Below are positions 7,575-8,715 of a stretch of 8,715 nucleotides of DNA, in pieces. Both the position numbers and the translations under genes were made by a program. The stretch comes from Terriglobales bacterium (GTDB lineage: Bacteria; Acidobacteriota; Terriglobia; Terriglobales; Acidobacteriaceae), in contig JAFAWN010000367.1 in assembly GCA_019241735.1 (NCBI GenBank), positions 1 to 8,715 on the forward strand, given 5' to 3'. The notes below the pieces were generated by a model that had not been told where the DNA came from, searched no databases, and saw nothing but the letters and a program-made list of their open reading frames with translations. The stretch's first letter is position 1, and each line of letters begins with the position of its first letter.

Positions 7575-8534
7575 ATGAAGGTTACCATTCGAGTCTTGCT
7601 TCTCGAATTTCTATGGTGCGCGCTCGTTTGCGGCGTTGCAACCGCACAAAACTGCCCGTCTTCCAGCATTTTGCTGAATGCGTTCGACAAAGACTTAAAT
7701 CTCTTGCAAGATTTGCGCCTCGAGAACCTCCGGGTCGAAATTAATGGTAACCCTGCGCAGATTTTCTCCCTGTCTTTGGATGCCCATCCCCGGCACCTAG
7801 TCTTGATGGTCGATATCAGCGCCAGCATGGAGAGATCGGCGAAGAAAAGAGGATGGGGAGTCGCGCTTCCAGCGGCAATTTATGCCGTCAATACCATCCC
7901 GCCAGATGCTCTTGCGGCGTTCGTGACGTTCAGCGACACCTTGCACCGTGAGTCGAACGATTTTGGGAGTCAGGCCAACGTGTACGCCCGAGTGCTTGAT
8001 TTAAAGAATCGACAACCTCATGGTCAAACCGCGCTGTTCGATTCTGTGAATCAGGTCTTGGCTGAATTTAAAGACCTCCACTTTGGCGATGCGGTTTACC
8101 TGGTCACAGATGGCGGCGACAATAAAAGCGAGATTTCCCCGCGAGAGGTGGAAGCCGAGCTGGTAGGCCGCGGTATCCGGCTGTTTGAATTTCATTTGGA
8201 GCATAGCCGGCCGCTCACTTCCGAAGAAGTGTCGGGTTCGGAGGAAATGGAGCGCCTCACGCGATCTTCAGGCGGGGAAGTTGTGCAAATCTTGCAGCGC
8301 GACTCAGCCGGAGAAGAACAAGCGCGCCTGCAGAAATTAAGCCCCAAACTGAATGCGGAGTTGCGTAGCGTGTACCGCCTGGATCTGCGAGTTCCGTCGT
8401 TAGTGAAGGCAGGTAAAGTGAAGATTCAACTGGTCAATCGTCCCCGTGAATCTGGCGGTACTCTGGTTTACTCGCGGGTGGTTCTGCCGTGCAAAAGCGC
8501 TAGCAATCCCTCAGTGGGACCGCAACCGGCATGA
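7575..8534 (+). CDS. Secreted VWA-domain protein (acidobacterial VWFA-related type)
   Basis: This is probably an exported metal-dependent binding or adhesion protein; its partner is unknown. It has 319 residues. Residues 1-24 look like a type I signal peptide (hydrophobic LLLEFLWCALVCG, then ATA before QN). There is no proper lipobox, so a soluble periplasmic or extracellular protein is more likely than a lipoprotein. After a short beta-rich lead (DLRLENLRVEINGNPAQIF, about 46-64), which is a recurring element in acidobacterial VWFA-related proteins, the VWA domain spans about 74-240. Its MIDAS is complete: DISAS (80-84), T152 in GQTALFD, and D179 in VTDGGD, so divalent metal binding is expected. 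The C-terminal 70 residues form a small beta region (VYRLDLRVP, KVKIQLVNRP). It is divergent from the pseudouridine synthase gene and is followed 97 bp later by a kinase gene on the same strand. The ATG has only a weak purine-rich site (AAGAG) upstream. Confidence 0.88.
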   Translation: MKVTIRVLLLEFLWCALVCGVATAQNCPSSSILLNAFDKDLNLLQDLRLENLRVEINGNPAQIFSLSLDAHPRHLVLMVDISASMERSAKKRGWGVALPAAIYAVNTIPPDALAAFVTFSDTLHRESNDFGSQANVYARVLDLKNRQPHGQTALFDSVNQVLAEFKDLHFGDAVYLVTDGGDNKSEISPREVEAELVGRGIRLFEFHLEHSRPLTSEEVSGSEEMERLTRSSGGEVVQILQRDSAGEEQARLQKLSPKLNAELRSVYRLDLRVPSLVKAGKVKIQLVNRPRESGGTLVYSRVVLPCKSASNPSVGPQPA

Positions 8535-8574
8535 ACAATTTTATCTGGCGCTTCGATTCATCTGCTATCGTTGA

Positions 8575-8595
8575 CTGCCTTCTGCATTCTGCCTA
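8575..8595. repeat. Three tandem copies of a heptamer (CTGCMTT-like)
   Basis: The gap between the VWA and kinase genes contains CTGCCTT, CTGCATT and CTGCCTA back to back. Each copy differs from its neighbour by one or two bases. It is non-coding, too short to be a CRISPR or ordinary satellite, and its role is unknown. Confidence 0.5.
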
Positions 8596-8601
8596 ACATA
8601 A

Positions 8602-8617
8602 GCCGGCTGAGGCTGGC
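8602..8617 (+). promoter_or_regulatory. Small hairpin holding the only Shine-Dalgarno-like sequence before the kinase gene
   Basis: GCCGGC and GCTGGC pair (one G-U) around a TGAG loop. The GAGG at 8609-8612 sits in the loop and the first base of the 3' arm. It is 5 bases from the ATG at 8618 but 19 bases from the kinase ATG at 8632. There is no T-tract after it, so it is not an obvious terminator for the VWA gene. Confidence 0.3.
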
Positions 8618-8635
8618 ATGATTGCCAAACCATGA
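8618..8635 (+). other. Possible five-codon leader reading frame (MIAKP) overlapping the kinase start
   Basis: An ATG at 8618 with a well-spaced GAGG opens a five-codon frame whose TGA at 8633-8635 overlaps the kinase ATG as ATGA. This arrangement is typical of translational coupling. The frame is so short that chance is a real alternative; coding is not shown. Confidence 0.25.
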
Positions 8636-8715
8636 TTGGACAAACAATTTCGCACTACCGGGTGATCGAGAAGATCGGCGGCGGTGGCATGGGTGTGGTT
8701 TACAAAGCCGAAGAC
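8632..8715 (+). CDS. Serine/threonine protein kinase, N-terminal 28 codons only (3' end outside window)
   Basis: This is the start of a Hanks-type (PknB-like) Ser/Thr kinase, which would phosphorylate proteins using ATP. Only 28 codons are visible. They read MIGQTISHYRVIEKIGGGGM and continue GVVYKAED, matching kinase subdomain I: the glycine-rich ATP-binding loop GGGGMG followed by VVYKAED, just before the expected catalytic lysine strand, which lies beyond the window. The ATG at 8632 is the start by elimination, because the same frame has a stop at 8608-8610 and no start codon between. It has no well-placed Shine-Dalgarno sequence of its own. It follows the secreted VWA gene on the same strand after 97 bp. 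Such kinases in acidobacteria usually have a membrane segment and a C-terminal sensor such as TPR, WD40-like or TolB-like repeats; none of that can be seen here. Confidence 0.9.
   Translation, partial: MIGQTISHYRVIEKIGGGGMGVVYKAED

Overview
The window looks like chromosomal DNA from a Gram-negative bacterium of moderately high GC, most likely an acidobacterium. Three things point there: a Ser/Thr kinase whose N-terminus has the style common in that phylum (MIGQTISHYRV followed by IGGGGMGVVYKAED), a short secreted VWA protein resembling the acidobacterial VWFA-related family, and an outer-membrane TonB-dependent receptor carrying a carboxypeptidase-regulatory-like domain at its N-terminus. This assignment rests on family resemblance only; there is no rRNA or other marker gene.

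Layout. (1) 1-1041, + strand: the C-terminal part of a sodium:solute symporter, cut by the window edge. (2) 1196-2254 and 2304-4013, + strand: a TonB-family energy transducer and, 49 bp further on, a secreted M48 zinc metallopeptidase with a large extra N-terminal domain; these two probably form an operon. (3) 4133-6514, - strand: a TonB-dependent receptor that converges on the peptidase gene. (4) 6692-7447, - strand: an RluA-family pseudouridine synthase. (5) 7575-8534, + strand: a secreted VWA-domain protein with an intact MIDAS, divergent from the pseudouridine synthase gene. (6) 8632-8715, + strand: the first 28 codons of a Ser/Thr protein kinase, cut by the right edge.

How the genes may work together. 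The TonB protein and the receptor are the two ends of a TonB uptake route, although the receptor is on the opposite strand and so is not co-transcribed with the transducer. The M48 protein would share the periplasm with both and might act in envelope quality control. The symporter could move a substrate across the inner membrane, but nothing here links its substrate to the receptor. The pseudouridine synthase appears unrelated. The VWA protein and the kinase are neighbours on one strand and may form a signalling pair, but that is only adjacency.

No gap between genes exceeds about 180 bp. I see no tRNA, rRNA, CRISPR array, insertion sequence, phage gene or origin. I found no convincing -35/-10 promoter pair by eye and no hairpin followed by a T-tract. 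The window is mostly ordinary. The points most worth a second look are the architecture of the M48 protein, the repeated glycine motif in the TonB linker, the altered motif in the pseudouridine synthase, and the five-codon reading frame overlapping the kinase start.
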